A DNA stretch of 35,037 bases from an uncultured Oscillospiraceae bacterium (GTDB lineage Bacteria; Bacillota; Clostridia; Oscillospirales; Oscillospiraceae), in the NCBI GenBank assembly GCA_934591815.1, contig CAKTPV010000020.1:1-35037 (forward strand), in the 5' to 3' direction. Numbering within the stretch: the first letter of the stretch is position 1; each line of letters opens with the position of its first letter. Of the stretch, positions 9,906 through 18,385 are shown in pieces. A program made the translations under genes and the position numbers. The notes beneath the pieces are model-generated. The model saw only the letters and a program-made list of their open reading frames with translations, ran no database searches and was not told the DNA's origin.

Positions 9906-11510
9906 ATGAAGCTGAGTTTTTACGGCGCTGACCAGTGTGTCACCGGCAGCTGCCATTGTCTGGAGGTCAACGGGAAGAAGATCCTGGTGGACTGCGGCTT
10001 GCAGCAGGGCCGGGACGAGATCGACAACGCCGCCCTGCCGTTCCATCCGGGCAGCATCGACGCGGTGCTGGTGACCCACGCCCATATCGACCACTCCGGC
10101 CGCATCCCCATGCTCATCAAAAACGGCTTTGCAGGGCCCATCATCACCACGCGGGTGACGGCAAATCTGCTGGATATCATGCTGCAGGACTCCGCCCATA
10201 TTCAGGAGCAGGATGCAGAGTATCATAACCGCAAGAACAAGCGTGCCGGCCGGCCGGAGGTGGAGCCGATCTACACCGTGGAGGACGCCATGCGGGTGCA
10301 GGAGTTCATCCAGCCCTGCGAGTACGGCCAGCAGGTGCCGATCACCGACGATGTAACGGCGGAGTTTATCGACGCCGGACACCTGCTGGGCTCCGCCAGC
10401 ATCCGCCTGACCTGCCGCGAGGGCGGTGAGACGCGCACCGTCGTGTTCTCCGGCGATATCGGCAACGTGGATCAGCCCATCATCCGCAACCCCCAGTTCT
10501 TCGACAGCGCCGACTATGTGCTGATGGAGTCTACCTACGGCGACCGCAATCACACCGAGGTATGGAGCTACACCGACCAGCTGGCGCAGATCATCGACGA
10601 GACGCTGGCCAAGGGCGGCAACGTGGTGATCCCCGCCTTTGCCGTGGGCCGCACACAGGAGCTGCTGTACTTCATCCGGGAGATCAAGGACAGCGGACTG
10701 GTGACCTCCGTCAAGGATTTCCCCGTGTATGTGGACAGCCCGCTGGCTAAGAAGGCCACCACCATCTTCTGCGGCGACCTGCGGGGGTATCTGGACGAGG
10801 ATGCGCGGGCGTTGGTGCAGGACGGCACCCATATGTTCAACTTCCCCGGTCTGCACCTGACGGAGACGGTGGACGAGTCCAAGCTGCTGAACATCGACAA
10901 GACCCCCAAGGTCATCATCTCCGCCAGCGGTATGTGCGACGCGGGGCGTATCCGCCACCACCTGAAGTACAACCTGTGGCGGGGCGACAGCGCCGTGGTG
11001 TTCGTAGGCTTTCAGGCCCCCGGCACACTGGGCCGGAACCTGCTGGACGGTACGCCCAGCGTGAAGCTGTTCGGCGAGGAGATCGCCGTGCGGGCCAAGA
11101 TCGTGAATTTCCAGGGACTGTCCTCCCACGCCGACCACGACCATCTGGTGGACTGGGTGAAGCATTTCTCCCCGGAAAAGACCACCCACGTGTTCGTCGT
11201 TCACGGCGACCGGGAGGTGGCGCCGGTGTTCGCCGAGACGGTGAAGCATCTGGGCTTTGCGGCCCATGCCCCGCAGTACACCGAGGAGTACGACCTGCTC
11301 GCCGATCAGAAGCTGGCGGTGGGCTATCTGCCGGAGCGGAAGGCCCGCGCCTACGAGGGTGCGCCCAAGGCCACGCCTGCCTATCAGAAGCTGGTGCAGA
11401 TGGGCGATATGCTCATCGGCCTCATCCGCCGCAGCAAGGGACGGGACAACAAGTCACTGGCGGCTTTTGCCGAGGCCATCAGCAAGATCATCAACAAGTT
11501 CGAGTTCTGA
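9906..11510 (+). CDS. Beta-CASP metallo-beta-lactamase-fold RNA nuclease
   Basis: This 534-residue protein has the metal site HAHIDHSG (H58, H60, D62, H63), the later SGDIGN aspartate motif, and STYGDRNH. A beta-CASP domain follows ([15 protein letters not shown], then [16 protein letters not shown]), and an RMMBL-type motif containing [10 protein letters not shown] and VHGD. This is the bacterial relative of CPSF/YSH1 RNA-processing exonucleases. The substrate in bacteria is poorly defined. AAAAGGAG lies upstream of the ATG. rlmD starts three bases after its stop, so both probably act in RNA maturation from one transcript. The last 70 or so residues (KATPAYQKL onward) form a short helical extension that I cannot assign. 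Confidence 0.92.
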   Translation: MKLSFYGADQCVTGSCHCLEVNGKKILVDCGLQQGRDEIDNAALPFHPGSIDAVLVTHAHIDHSGRIPMLIKNGFAGPIITTRVTANLLDIMLQDSAHIQEQDAEYHNRKNKRAGRPEVEPIYTVEDAMRVQEFIQPCEYGQQVPITDDVTAEFIDAGHLLGSASIRLTCREGGETRTVVFSGDIGNVDQPIIRNPQFFDSADYVLMESTYGDRNHTEVWSYTDQLAQIIDETLAKGGNVVIPAFAVGRTQELLYFIREIKDSGLVTSVKDFPVYVDSPLAKKATTIFCGDLRGYLDEDARALVQDGTHMFNFPGLHLTETVDESKLLNIDKTPKVIISASGMCDAGRIRHHLKYNLWRGDSAVVFVGFQAPGTLGRNLLDGTPSVKLFGEEIAVRAKIVNFQGLSSHADHDHLVDWVKHFSPEKTTHVFVVHGDREVAPVFAETVKHLGFAAHAPQYTEEYDLLADQKLAVGYLPERKARAYEGAPKATPAYQKLVQMGDMLIGLIRRSKGRDNKSLAAFAEAISKIINKFEF

Positions 11511-11513
11511 GCC

Positions 11514-13148
11514 GTGCTGGAGAAGAACAAGGTATATCGCGCCTGCGTGGAGGGGTACACCTCCGAGGGACTGGGCGTGGCCCGTATCGACGGGCAGGCG
11601 GTGTTCGTGCATCGGGCGCTGCGGGGCGAGGATTGCGACGTCCTGATCCTGAAGGTGCTGAAAAACGCCGCCTTCGGCAAGGCGGTGAAGGTCTTTGCGC
11701 CGTCGCCTCACCGGACGGAGCCGGACTGCCCGTACTACGGGCGGTGCGGCGGCTGCGACTTCCGCCATATGGACCGCGCCGAGGAGCTGGATGCCAAGCG
11801 GCAGCGGGTGCAGGACGCCCTGCGCCGTATCGGCGGCAGCGCCGTGACGGTGGAGGGCATCGACGGCGGGGAGCCGCTGCACTACCGCAATAAGAGCCAG
11901 TATCCCGTGGCGGCCGGCGGCAGCGTGGGCTTTTACCGGGCGCGGAGCCATCAGGTCGTGCCGGTGGAGCGGTGCCTGATCCAGAAGCCCCAGGCGGACA
12001 AGGCGGCACAGGCGCTGCGGGACTACATCCGGACATACGGCGTCAGCTGCTATGACGAGAAGACCCGGCGGGGGCTGGTGCGGTATCTGTACATCCGCAC
12101 CAACGGCGCGGGGCAGTCGCTGCTGTGCGTACTGGTCAACGGGAAAAAGCTGCCCCACGAGCAGGAGCTGGTGGCGCTGCTGCGGCAGGCGGTGCCGGAC
12201 GCCGTAGGCGTGGTGCTGGGGGTGAACACCCAGCCCACCGGCGCCGTGCTGGGGACAGAATACAGGACGCTGTGGGGGTCGGACGTACTGACGGACACCC
12301 TGTGCGGCCTGACGTTCCGGCTGAGCGTGCCGTCGTTCTATCAGGTGAACCGGGAGATGGCGGAGGTGCTGTACGATAAGGCCGTGGAGTTTGCCGGGCT
12401 GACCGGCGGGGAAACGGTGTTGGATCTGTACTGCGGCGCAGGCACCATCACGCAGGTGATGGCGCGGCACGCGGGGCAGGTCATCGGCGCGGAGATCGTG
12501 CCGGAGGCCATTGAGGACGCCAAGGAGAACGCAAAGCGCAACAACATAGAGAATGTGGCGTTCTTCTGCGGCGACGCTTCGGCGGTGGCGGCGGACTTCG
12601 CCGCCAGGGGACTGCGGCCCGATGTGATCTGCGTGGACCCGCCCCGAAAGGGACTGACGCCGGAGGTGGTGCAGGCGGCGGCGCAGATGGCGCCCCGGCG
12701 GATCGTGTATGTGTCCTGCGACCCGGCCACGCTGGCGCGGGATGTGAAGCTGTTCGCGCAGGCGGGCTACGAGGCTGTCCGCGCCGCGGCGGTGGATATG
12801 TTCCCCGGCACAGCGAATATCGAGACGGTATGTTTATTGTCCAAACTTCAAAGCAAGGAACATATCGAGATCGAAGTGAAGATGGACGAGTTGGATTTGA
12901 CTTCGGCGGAGAGTAAGGCAACCTACGAGGAAATCAAGGCGTATGTTCTGGAACATACCGGATTGAAGGTCAGCTACCTCTATATCGCACAGGTGAAGCA
13001 GAAATACGGCATCATTGAGCGTGAGAACTACAATAAGCCGAAGTCTGAGGACGCTAAACAGCCGCAATGCCCACCGGAGAAGGAAAAAGCAATTACGGAG
13101 GCACTGCGTCACTTTGGAATGATTCAAGGCGGATGTCTTAATCATTAA
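11514..13148 (+). CDS. rlmD: 23S rRNA m5U methyltransferase RlmD with element-encoded C-terminal tail
   Basis: Residues 1-437 form a complete TrmA/RumA-type enzyme. It has a TRAM domain, 4Fe-4S cysteines C72, C78 and C81 (CPYYGRCGGC) plus one near VERC, the SAM motif LDLYCGAGTIT, VDPPRKGL, and the nucleophile Cys in YVSCDP. The catalytic base Glu is E437 in NIETV, equivalent to E424 of E. coli RumA. The family normally ends about ten residues later. Here residues 438-544 are a foreign tail of lower GC (MDELDLTSAESKATYEEIK...) contributed by the mobile element integrated at this codon. The GTG start three bases after the nuclease stop has no clear Shine-Dalgarno sequence and is probably coupled. 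The enzyme methylates U1939, and in Firmicutes often also U747. Activity should be kept because Glu is preserved. Confidence 0.93.
   Translation: MLEKNKVYRACVEGYTSEGLGVARIDGQAVFVHRALRGEDCDVLILKVLKNAAFGKAVKVFAPSPHRTEPDCPYYGRCGGCDFRHMDRAEELDAKRQRVQDALRRIGGSAVTVEGIDGGEPLHYRNKSQYPVAAGGSVGFYRARSHQVVPVERCLIQKPQADKAAQALRDYIRTYGVSCYDEKTRRGLVRYLYIRTNGAGQSLLCVLVNGKKLPHEQELVALLRQAVPDAVGVVLGVNTQPTGAVLGTEYRTLWGSDVLTDTLCGLTFRLSVPSFYQVNREMAEVLYDKAVEFAGLTGGETVLDLYCGAGTITQVMARHAGQVIGAEIVPEAIEDAKENAKRNNIENVAFFCGDASAVAADFAARGLRPDVICVDPPRKGLTPEVVQAAAQMAPRRIVYVSCDPATLARDVKLFAQAGYEAVRAAAVDMFPGTANIETVCLLSKLQSKEHIEIEVKMDELDLTSAESKATYEEIKAYVLEHTGLKVSYLYIAQVKQKYGIIERENYNKPKSEDAKQPQCPPEKEKAITEALRHFGMIQGGCLNH
12817..12825 (+). 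repeat. Left attachment site (attL core) in rlmD
   Basis: ATATCGAGA is shared with 26396-26404. It encodes the end of Asn435, Ile436, Glu437 and the first base of Thr438 of RlmD. Downstream of it the sequence changes from host-like GC-rich to element-like composition. The right copy reads in the same frame within the recombinase gene. The core is short, as is usual for large serine recombinases, so the exact crossover is uncertain by a few bases. Confidence 0.75.
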
Positions 13149-13163
13149 AGGAACGGTGAGGGT

Positions 13164-13862
13164 ATGAAGTACAAAATTGCGATCTGCGATGACTCCGGTG
13201 CGGACAGACAGTTTGTTTTGAATATGGTGCGTGCCTGGGCTTCGTCCGCCGGTCACACGGTGCATATCGACGATTTTCCCTCCGCCGAGAGCTTCCTGTT
13301 CCGCTACGCCGAAGAAAGCGACTACGACATTCTCCTGCTGGATATCGAAATGGGCGCGATGGACGGCGTCACGATGGCAAAAGAGCTTCGCAAGAGCAAC
13401 GACACGGTGCAGATCATTTTCATCACCGGCTACTCCGATTATATTTCAGAGGGCTACGAGGTAGCGGCACTCCACTATCTGATGAAGCCCGTGAAGGAAG
13501 AAAAGCTCCGGTCGGTGCTGGACCGCGCCGTGGAAAAGCTAACGAAAAACGAACAGGTCTTGCATTTCGAGGTCGGCGGAGAAATGGCGCGTGTGCCGAT
13601 TTATCAGATTCGATATGCAGATGTGCTCGGCAACTATGTGACCGTTCACGCGCGAACGGATGTGACGGTGAAAATGACATTGGGCGAGCTTGAAAAGCAG
13701 CTCGACGAGTGCTTCTACCGCGTGGGGCGCTCTGCGCTCGTGAATCTGACGCAGATCAGCCGCGTCACCAAGACGGAGATCCGGCTGAGCGACGGAACCG
13801 CCATCCCGCTGCCGCGGGGCGCGTATGAGGGCGTCAACCGTGCCATTATCAACATGAGGTAA
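13164..13862 (+). CDS. LytTR-family response regulator
   Basis: This 232-residue protein has a receiver domain (residues 1-120) with acidic pair D9/D10, phospho-acceptor D60 in LLLDIEMGAMDG and the KP motif (MKPVKEE). A LytTR DNA-binding domain follows from about residue 135, with the pattern DVLGNYVTVH and FYRVGRSALVNL. Such regulators bind pairs of direct repeats spaced about two helical turns and usually control bacteriocins, competence or exporters. The start follows GGTGAGGG. The gene lies 15 nt after the rlmD tail and five nt before the kinase gene, so the three are probably co-transcribed. No promoter of its own is evident. The candidate target is the direct repeat before the ABC genes at 14539-14573. 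Confidence 0.93.
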   Translation: MKYKIAICDDSGADRQFVLNMVRAWASSAGHTVHIDDFPSAESFLFRYAEESDYDILLLDIEMGAMDGVTMAKELRKSNDTVQIIFITGYSDYISEGYEVAALHYLMKPVKEEKLRSVLDRAVEKLTKNEQVLHFEVGGEMARVPIYQIRYADVLGNYVTVHARTDVTVKMTLGELEKQLDECFYRVGRSALVNLTQISRVTKTEIRLSDGTAIPLPRGAYEGVNRAIINMR

Positions 13863-13867
13863 GGCGT

Positions 13868-14530
13868 ATGGAATTGTTTGCAAAGAAAATCGAAAAGCAG
13901 CTCGCCTCCTATCAGCAGGAGCTGATCGAAACGCATTACCGGGAGGTAGACAATATGTACCGCCAGATCCGCGGCTGGCGGCACGACTACCGCAACCATA
14001 TTCAGACCATGAAGGCTTACGCTGCCGCGGGAGATTGGGACGCCATCCAAAACTACCTCGACCTGCTGGACACCGATCTGCAAACCGTGGACACGGTCAT
14101 CAAGACCGGCAATCCCATGACCGACGCCATCTTGAACTCCAAAATCTCCCTTGCAAAGGCGAAGGGCATTGAGGTCGCGGCGGATGCCCACATCCCCGTC
14201 CGGCTGAAGTCCTCGGAGATCGATCTCTGCTGCATCCTCGGCAATCTCTTCGACAACGCCATTGAGGCCAGCATGAAGCTGCCGGAGGACAAGCGCCTCA
14301 TCCGGGTCTATATGGATATGAAAAACACCCAGCTCTACATCTCCTTCACCAATTTTACCGCCGGGAAGAAAATGCAGAAGGAGGGAGGGCTGTTCCGCAG
14401 CACCAAGGGCGAGGGGCATGGCTTTGGCCTTGTTCGCATCGACGCCATCGTGGAGCGGCTGGACGGATACATCAGCCGCAACAGCGAGGACGGTGCATTC
14501 ACCACTGAAATACTGCTTCCGCAGGAGTGA
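13868..14530 (+). CDS. Soluble GHKL-type sensor histidine kinase
   Basis: This 220-residue protein keeps only the kinase core. The dimerisation/phospho-acceptor region has H39 in WRHDYRNH, the N-box is in LGNLFDNAIEAS, and the G-box is in GHGFGLVRID. AgrC-like partners of LytTR regulators normally have six or seven N-terminal membrane helices. Here there are none: the protein begins with a short helical stretch of about 30 residues. It is therefore cytoplasmic unless another protein recruits it, and its signal is unknown. Its start is five nt after the regulator gene. A terminator overlapping the next promoter follows 30 nt after its stop. The truncation could be natural to this family, since the start codon and frame look intact. 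Confidence 0.9.
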   Translation: MELFAKKIEKQLASYQQELIETHYREVDNMYRQIRGWRHDYRNHIQTMKAYAAAGDWDAIQNYLDLLDTDLQTVDTVIKTGNPMTDAILNSKISLAKAKGIEVAADAHIPVRLKSSEIDLCCILGNLFDNAIEASMKLPEDKRLIRVYMDMKNTQLYISFTNFTAGKKMQKEGGLFRSTKGEGHGFGLVRIDAIVERLDGYISRNSEDGAFTTEILLPQE

Positions 14531-14538
14531 GAGCTGCA

Positions 14539-14573
14539 ATTCATCCCCCGGAAAAAGCGATTCGTCCCCGGAA
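14539..14573 (+). promoter_or_regulatory. Candidate LytTR operator: two direct repeats 21 bp apart
   Basis: ATTCATCCCCCGGAA (14539-14553) and ATTCGTCCCCGGAA (14560-14573) repeat with a 21-bp period, matching the two-turn spacing used by LytTR regulators. They end immediately upstream of the predicted -35 position of the ABC promoter. The regulator gene lies just upstream. Binding is inferred. Confidence 0.7.
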
Positions 14574-14593
14574 TCAACCGGGGACGATTTTTT
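14563..14593 (+). terminator. Intrinsic terminator overlapping the ABC operator
   Basis: CGTCCCCGG (14563-14571) pairs with CCGGGGACG (14578-14586) around AATCAA and is followed by ATTTTTT. It ends the regulator-kinase transcript. Its left arm is the second LytTR-like repeat and its right arm overlaps the predicted -35 of the next promoter. Confidence 0.8.
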
Positions 14594-14594
14594 C

Positions 14595-14603
14595 TGCTAT
14601 GCT
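14595..14603 (+). promoter_or_regulatory. Extended -10 of the ABC exporter promoter
   Basis: TGCTATGCT fits a TGn-TATGCT extended -10. The -35 position 17 nt upstream (CAACCG, 14575-14580) is very poor, as expected of an activator-dependent promoter. The start codon is 22 nt downstream. Confidence 0.55.
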
Positions 14604-14624
14604 ATGCGCGTGAGGTGAAACGAC

Positions 14625-16448
14625 ATGAAACACAGAGAAAAACCGAAGTACAGCGTCCGGCAAAATGTCTGCTTTATGGTGCGGACCGCTTGGGAGAAGC
14701 GTAGGAGAGTGCTGCTCCTTTGCGTTGTGGTCGCGGCCATCAAAGTGGCGTTGGATTTGGCGCAGCTCTATGTCACACCGGAAATTCTTACGAGGGTGGA
14801 GCAGGGCGTTCCCGTGGGGGAGTTGCTGACAACTATCGGATTTTTCACAGCGGCACTTCTTCTCTTACAGGGGGCTGCGGCGTATTGCGATGCCATCCGG
14901 ATGCCTGGTGAGATCGATGTTCGCTGTGCCATCATCCGCATGATCTCCCGGAAAAGCGGCGAGACCTCCTACCCAAATGTCCACGACTCCAAAATTCTGA
15001 AGCTGGAGGAGCAGGCGCAGCGGGCCACCAGCGGCAACGACGATGCGGCGGAGCATATTTGGCGAACGCTGACGGAGCTGCTGGCAAATCTCGGCGGCTT
15101 TGCCGTATATCTGCTGCTGTTCTCCCGCTTGAGCCGCTTTTTGATCCTGCTGGTGGTGCTGACCGCCGCAGCAGACTTCTTCGTTTCCCACTACATCAGT
15201 GAGTGGGAGTACCGCCACCGGGATGAACGGGAACAGTATGACAAGGAACTGCACTATTTTCTGACGCAGCCTCGGCAGATACAGCTTGCCAAGGACATCC
15301 GCGTCTTTGGTTTAGCCCCTTGGCTGCGGGAATTGCGGGAAAAATCCATGAAGGCACTCTCCGCCTTCATCGCCCGCCGGGAAAGAACTTATCTCTGGGC
15401 TAATGTGGCTGACATGGCGCTGACGCTTCTTCGCAACGGCATCGCGTATGCGTATCTGATTCGGCAAACTCTGGTACACGGCTGGCCTGCATCGACATTT
15501 TTGCTCTACTTTACAGCCGTCAGCGGCGCTGCATCGTGGGTGACCGGCATCCTGACCCAGTGCAGCCAACTGCATAAGGAGAGCATCGACCTGTCCAAAA
15601 TACAGGAATATTTGAACATTCCGGAGCCGTTTCAGTTTGAGGGCGGAGCGCAGCCGCCCGCAGCCGACGGATATGAACTGCGGCTGGAGAACGTGTCCTT
15701 CCGCTATCCGGGCACGGAGAGGGATATTCTCAGGCACATAGACCTGACCATCCATCCCGGCGAAAAGCTGGCGGTGGTGGGCTTGAACGGTGCGGGCAAG
15801 ACCACCATGGTTATGCTGCTTTGCGGCTTCTACGACCCCACCGAGGGGCGCGTGCTGCTAAACGGGCAGGATATTCGTGAATTTGACCGCAGCGCGTATT
15901 ACCGCCTGTTTTCCGCTGTATTTCAGGGGTTTTCCATTTTGGATACCACCATTGCGGAATGTGTTGCCCAGACCACCGAGCATATCGACAGAGTAAAAGT
16001 CGATCACTGCCTTGCACAGGCCGGCTTGACAGAGGCTATTGCCAAATTCCCCCAAGGGGTGGATACCCACTTTGGCCGGGAGGTGTATCTGGACGGCGTA
16101 CAGCTCTCCGGTGGCCAGACCCAGCGGCTGATGCTGGCGAGAGCGCTTTATAAGAACGGGCCCATCCTCATTCTGGACGAGCCTACGGCGGCGCTGGACC
16201 CCATTGCGGAAAACGATATTTACCAAAAGTACAGCGATATGACGGCGGGTAAGACCTCCGTGTTCATCTCCCACCGGCTGGCGTCTACCCGCTTCTGTGA
16301 CCGCATCCTCTTTATAGCAGACGGCGGCATCGCCGAGGAGGGTACCCACAAGGAGTTACTGGCAAAGGGCGGTGCTTATGCGGAGCTATTTGCCGTGCAG
16401 AGCCGCTATTATCAGGAAGGAGGTGTGCAGGATGAAGAAGAAAGCTGA
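14625..16448 (+). CDS. ABC exporter half-transporter (TMD-NBD fusion), first subunit
   Basis: This 607-residue protein has an N-terminal type-I exporter membrane domain with about six hydrophobic segments (residues 25-330) and a C-terminal ATPase. The ATPase has Walker A GLNGAGKTT at about 386-394, signature LSGGQTQ near 494, Walker B LILDEPTAALD and the H-loop in SHRLAS. All catalytic motifs are intact. GTGAGGTG precedes the ATG. The next gene starts 17 nt before its stop, so the two subunits are made together and probably form a heterodimeric exporter. No peptidase C39 domain is present, so it does not itself cleave leader peptides. The substrate is unknown. Control by the adjacent LytTR system is suggested by the repeats upstream. 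Confidence 0.93.
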   Translation: MKHREKPKYSVRQNVCFMVRTAWEKRRRVLLLCVVVAAIKVALDLAQLYVTPEILTRVEQGVPVGELLTTIGFFTAALLLLQGAAAYCDAIRMPGEIDVRCAIIRMISRKSGETSYPNVHDSKILKLEEQAQRATSGNDDAAEHIWRTLTELLANLGGFAVYLLLFSRLSRFLILLVVLTAAADFFVSHYISEWEYRHRDEREQYDKELHYFLTQPRQIQLAKDIRVFGLAPWLRELREKSMKALSAFIARRERTYLWANVADMALTLLRNGIAYAYLIRQTLVHGWPASTFLLYFTAVSGAASWVTGILTQCSQLHKESIDLSKIQEYLNIPEPFQFEGGAQPPAADGYELRLENVSFRYPGTERDILRHIDLTIHPGEKLAVVGLNGAGKTTMVMLLCGFYDPTEGRVLLNGQDIREFDRSAYYRLFSAVFQGFSILDTTIAECVAQTTEHIDRVKVDHCLAQAGLTEAIAKFPQGVDTHFGREVYLDGVQLSGGQTQRLMLARALYKNGPILILDEPTAALDPIAENDIYQKYSDMTAGKTSVFISHRLASTRFCDRILFIADGGIAEEGTHKELLAKGGAYAELFAVQSRYYQEGGVQDEEES

Positions 16449-18306
16449 GGGCATGAGCCTGCGGGAGACCTTTGCCATCCACCGCCGGGCGGCACGAGAT
16501 ATGCGCCGGATCGCACCGGGCTGCTTTATGCCGTTTATCCTCTGTGCTGTTGTGGAGGCAGCATCGCCCTATGCGGTCATCTGGCTCTCTGCCCGGCTTG
16601 TCGATGAACTATCCACCCTTCGCAGACCGGAGATTCTGGCCAAATGGGTCCTTTGGATCGTAGCGGTCAGTGCTGCGGCAGAGCTGCTCAAGGCCGTGCT
16701 GGAGAGGTGGAAAAATGTCCGGAGCGAACTGCTTGACAGACAGAAAGAAGTTCTGTATACCGAGAAATTTCTGCGGATGGATTATGCCGACTGTGACAGG
16801 CAGGAAACACGTGATCTGTTCTCTCAGATCCGGCAGAATGCCGACTGGTCCGGTTGGGGCTTTGCCCATCTCAAGCTGTACTATACGCAGGCAGTCCAAG
16901 GCATCACCGGCATTTTAGGGGCTGCCGCCTTGACGGTGAGCCTGTTCACCCGGCAAGTCCCGACCTCGGCGGGAAAATTGACCGCTCTCAATCACCCGCT
17001 TTTCCTTGTGGGCATCCTTCTGCTGATTGCCGCCGTTACCTGCCTTGGTCCGGCGCTGGTCGGCAGAGCCTATTCTGCCTGGAACACGCTGGCAGAGCAG
17101 GTATGCTTCGGCAATCGCGTGTTCAGCCACTTCGTTTTCATGCAGCCGGGGGACAAGGAAAAAGACATGGATCGCAGAATGTACCGCCAGAGCGAACTGG
17201 CGGAGCATTATGTCCGCACAGTGAATATCTTCGGCGTTGGCTCTCCCGTGGCAAAGGCGTCCCAGACCACTGTGGGACTGAGCAAGGCGCTGGCCGCCTC
17301 TCTATCCGCTGTTCTCTCCGGCGTTGTGTATGTGTTCGTATGCCTGAAGGCGCTGGGCGGTGCCTTCGGCATCGGCAGCGTGACCCAGTATGTCAGCGCC
17401 GTGACCACATTTTCCAGCAACGCCGCCCTGCTACTGAGCACCGTCAGTCATATGCGAGCCAATGCTGAGTTCCTCAAGACCATCTATACGTTTCTCGACA
17501 TCCCCAATTCCATGTATCAGGGGAGTCTCACCACCGAAAAGCGGTCGGATCGTCAGTATGACGTGGAGTTCCGGGATGTATCTTTCCATTATCCCGGCTC
17601 GGACATCTGGGCGCTGCGCCATGTGAATATGAGGTTCAAGGTTGGAAAAAGGCTTGCCATCGTGGGCGAAAACGGCAGCGGCAAGACCACCTTCATCAAG
17701 CTCCTGTGCCGCCTGTACGACCCGCAGGAGGGGCAGATTTTGCTCAACGGCATCGACATCCGCAAGTACCGCTATGACGATTACATGGGAATATTTTCCG
17801 TGGTATTTCAGGATTTCCAGCTCATCTGCCAGCCTTTGGGCGCCAATGTGGCGGGCAGCATGGAATATGACCGTGACCGGGCAAAGAAGGCTCTGATCGA
17901 TGCAGGCTTCGCAGACCGTCTTGCAGCGATGGAAAAGGGTCTGGACACCATGCTTTACAAAAATCTCTCCGAGGACGGTGTCGAGGTTTCCGGCGGCGAG
18001 GCGCAGAAGATCGCCATTGCCCGCGCGCTCTATAAGGACGCGCCCTTTATCATCCTCGACGAGCCAACGGCGGCACTGGACCCCATCGCCGAGGCGGAGA
18101 TCTACAGTAAGTTCGATGAGATCGCAGGTGATAAGACTGCCATCTATATCTCCCACCGCCTGTCCTCCTGCAAATTCTGCGACGAGATTGCCGTGTTCCA
18201 CGAGGGCGCGGTCATCCAGCAGGGCAGTCACGCCGAATTGCTCGCTGATCGGGGCGGCAAATACTACGCGCTCTGGAACGCACAGGCGCAGTATTATACG
18301 GAGTGA
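16432..18306 (+). CDS. ABC exporter half-transporter (TMD-NBD fusion), second subunit
   Basis: This 624-residue protein has a membrane domain (about residues 25-345) and an ATPase with Walker A GENGSGKTT at about 412-420, signature VSGGEAQ, Walker B IILDEPTAALD and H-loop SHRLSS. I chose the ATG at 16432, which follows AAGGAGG; an in-frame start 20 codons upstream lies deep in the first subunit gene. The 17-nt overlap with that gene and the strong ribosome binding site support equal expression of both halves. Heterodimeric pairs of this type export drugs, lipids or peptides; the sequence does not tell which. A terminator-like hairpin follows, then the oriT region. Confidence 0.93.
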   Translation: MKKKAEGMSLRETFAIHRRAARDMRRIAPGCFMPFILCAVVEAASPYAVIWLSARLVDELSTLRRPEILAKWVLWIVAVSAAAELLKAVLERWKNVRSELLDRQKEVLYTEKFLRMDYADCDRQETRDLFSQIRQNADWSGWGFAHLKLYYTQAVQGITGILGAAALTVSLFTRQVPTSAGKLTALNHPLFLVGILLLIAAVTCLGPALVGRAYSAWNTLAEQVCFGNRVFSHFVFMQPGDKEKDMDRRMYRQSELAEHYVRTVNIFGVGSPVAKASQTTVGLSKALAASLSAVLSGVVYVFVCLKALGGAFGIGSVTQYVSAVTTFSSNAALLLSTVSHMRANAEFLKTIYTFLDIPNSMYQGSLTTEKRSDRQYDVEFRDVSFHYPGSDIWALRHVNMRFKVGKRLAIVGENGSGKTTFIKLLCRLYDPQEGQILLNGIDIRKYRYDDYMGIFSVVFQDFQLICQPLGANVAGSMEYDRDRAKKALIDAGFADRLAAMEKGLDTMLYKNLSEDGVEVSGGEAQKIAIARALYKDAPFIILDEPTAALDPIAEAEIYSKFDEIAGDKTAIYISHRLSSCKFCDEIAVFHEGAVIQQGSHAELLADRGGKYYALWNAQAQYYTE

Positions 18307-18328
18307 AGCTGCTCTGTGCGTCAGAAAG

Positions 18329-18385
18329 AAACCGCTGTAATTCCCATCCCGTGCAAAATGGAAATTACAGCGGTTTTGTGTTTTC
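18329..18385 (+). terminator. Terminator after the ABC exporter genes
   Basis: The arms ACCGCTGTAATT-CC and GG-AAATTACAGCGGT pair with one bulged base and end in TTTTGTGTTTT. It closes the cargo unit before oriT. Confidence 0.75.
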
